From NCBI GenBank assembly GCA_946555455.1, contig CAMNSU010000016.1, forward strand, positions 1-34,738: a stretch of 34,738 bases of DNA, given 5' to 3'. Numbering within the stretch: the first letter of the stretch is position 1; every line of letters starts with the position of its first letter. Source of the stretch: an uncultured Clostridia bacterium (GTDB taxonomy: Bacteria > Bacillota > Clostridia > RUG12999). This document shows positions 33,418-34,738 of the stretch, piece after piece. The position numbers were made by a program, and so were the translations under genes. Under the pieces are notes generated by a model that saw only the letters and a list, made by a program, of their open reading frames with translations, had not been told where the DNA came from and did no database searches.

Positions 33418-34738
33418 ATGTTACAGGAATTATTAAGTTCTATGCGGTATATTCACCACTACAAATTCAATAGTGTGTTTTTCAAATATTTCCGTACCAT
33501 ATTTGCTGTTACACTATCTGCATTTCTGGGATTAGTATTATTACTTTCTTTTTATTATACTTCTTCCTATCGCGATGAGTTAGTACAGCAAAACGAAATG
33601 TCCGTTATACGCGCAAAAAAATCTTTTGATACGCTGCTATCCACTATGGTAGGCGCCTCCAATTATCTTTCTGCTGACAGATCTATTTCCGGCTTTCTCC
33701 TGTCTCCGCCAGATGCCAAATCGCCTGCTGAACAAGCGCGGTTCTTAATTGATGTACAACGCTTACTGGGTGCATTTACATTGACGGACAATTCCATTCA
33801 TTCTATCTATATCTATTCCCATTACAACCATCAGGTTCTATCCTCAGGAACACTGCTGGATTTAGAACGGTTTCAGGACCGTGAAGTGATAGAACATTAT
33901 TTGTACAGCGGTGAAACCACCTCCCTCTTATTCCCTCGCCGCATTCCGCCTGCCGGTTCCGATATGGAACCTGTGAACGCAATCACCTATATCCATCCCA
34001 TCAGTTCTCTGGGTGTTATTGTCATTAATTTTGATACCACACAGTTACCAGAAATGTTACAGTCCAAAAATGCCGCAGATGAGTCCAGTTTACTTTTTAT
34101 AACGGACCAAAACCAAGTTATTTATGCCACAGATAAATCCTGGTTTATGCAGCCGCTGGAGACAGTAGACAACGGAAGTGTATGGTGCCAACTGGAAAAA
34201 GGGAATACTGAAGCATTTCATTTTTCCGGTCGCTCTACCATTCTATCCAGTGCTGAATCCGACTTGCTGCACATCACACTTATATCCCTTCTGACAGATA
34301 CCAGTACCCGTTCCTATCAGTGGTTTTTTCCATTGACCATTATCGGCGCTCTACTTTTGAGTTTGGTATTAGCATGCACGATTTCTTTTTTGGTTGCTTC
34401 CAAGCTGTTTAAACCCATTGATTCCATTCTGCATGCAATCGAAAATCCGGAACAACTTGCACAAAGTCCTGAAAACGCACATGCTTCTGCGGAACTGCAA
34501 TTCATTTCCCAAAATATCTCCAAAAGCTTTCAAACGACCAAAGAAATGGAGAAAAAATTAGCACAGCGATTGCTGCTTTTGAAAAACGCCCAGTCGCTCG
34601 CCCTATATTCCCAAATTACACCGCATTTCTTGTTCAACACTTTGCAGACCATTAACCTTATTGCATTGGAATCATTCCACGGCGATAATCCTATTTCCGA
34701 AACCATCAGTTTGCTTGCTGATATGCTGCGCATCAGCT
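33418..34738 (+). CDS. YesM-family sensor histidine kinase, C-terminus cut by window edge
   Basis: Translation from ATG 33418 (nine bases after AGGAGG) is open for 440 codons to the right edge. A first membrane segment (~28-47, IFAVTLSAFLGLVLLLSFYY) leads to an extracytoplasmic sensor domain (~50-300, dCache-like by size and position). A second membrane segment follows (~305-327), then a HAMP-like linker and the phosphoacceptor box QITPHFLFNTL with His403. This is the His_kinase pattern of YesM/LytS-type proteins, with Thr replacing the usual Asn before Pro-His. The ATP-binding domain lies outside the window, as presumably does an AraC-type response regulator. Kinases of this type sense extracellular glycan fragments and switch on the adjacent CUT1 importer operon. 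It is divergent from that operon. Confidence 0.92.
   Translation, partial: MLQELLSSMRYIHHYKFNSVFFKYFRTIFAVTLSAFLGLVLLLSFYYTSSYRDELVQQNEMSVIRAKKSFDTLLSTMVGASNYLSADRSISGFLLSPPDAKSPAEQARFLIDVQRLLGAFTLTDNSIHSIYIYSHYNHQVLSSGTLLDLERFQDREVIEHYLYSGETTSLLFPRRIPPAGSDMEPVNAITYIHPISSLGVIVINFDTTQLPEMLQSKNAADESSLLFITDQNQVIYATDKSWFMQPLETVDNGSVWCQLEKGNTEAFHFSGRSTILSSAESDLLHITLISLLTDTSTRSYQWFFPLTIIGALLLSLVLACTISFLVASKLFKPIDSILHAIENPEQLAQSPENAHASAELQFISQNISKSFQTTKEMEKKLAQRLLLLKNAQSLALYSQITPHFLFNTLQTINLIALESFHGDNPISETISLLADMLRIS

Overview
The window looks like the chromosome of an anaerobic Bacillota (Firmicutes), most likely a gut or rumen Clostridia. The signs are S-layer-homology (SLH) anchoring, strong AGGAGG-type ribosome sites, LplB/YtcP-type CUT1 sugar permeases, a YesM-family sensor kinase, and Clostridia-style multi-module surface proteins. 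No rRNA, tRNA, CRISPR array, integrase or intact insertion sequence was seen.

Layout. Positions 1-3450 are visibly more A+T-rich and look like eroded accessory DNA. They hold the start of an excisionase-type HTH gene (minus strand), a divergent DUF6076-like zinc-cluster gene (plus strand), a truncated GH88 pseudogene and a deleted, frameshifted HipA-like kinase pseudogene. Positions 3453-33127 form one leftward block of 15 tightly spaced genes with no gap above about 130 bases. In transcription order these are two ABC permeases, a lipoprotein substrate-binding protein, a giant LamG-like/repeat surface protein, a secreted right-handed beta-helix protein, a small Rossmann-like protein plus an FAD oxidoreductase, an SLH surface protein, an SGNH esterase with internal SLH motifs, a second very large beta-helix protein, a heparinase II/III-like lyase, a GH88 unsaturated uronyl hydrolase, a galactonate-dehydratase-like enolase-superfamily enzyme, an SDR and a UlaG-like metallo-beta-lactamase-fold hydrolase. 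A divergent YesM-type sensor kinase starts at 33418 and runs off the right edge.

How it fits together (inference). The block reads as a Gram-positive polysaccharide utilisation locus for an acetylated, uronic-acid-containing glycan. Surface modules bind and trim the polymer, the SGNH enzyme removes esters, and the ABC importer brings in oligosaccharides. The lyase and GH88 lack signal peptides, so they would finish cleavage in the cytoplasm. The dehydratase, SDR and lactonase-like proteins would feed the released sugar acids into central metabolism. The sensor kinase, with a response regulator presumably just beyond the right edge, would control the operon. Matching promoter-like elements (TTGCAG or TTGCAC, 17 bases, TACAAT) face away from each other at 33162-33271, and a perfect 15+3+15 palindrome lies over the kinase promoter.

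The least explained parts are the FAD oxidoreductase pair sitting between secreted enzymes, the roughly 650-residue C-terminal region of the SGNH protein, the non-catalytic 1372-residue repeat protein, and the palindrome.
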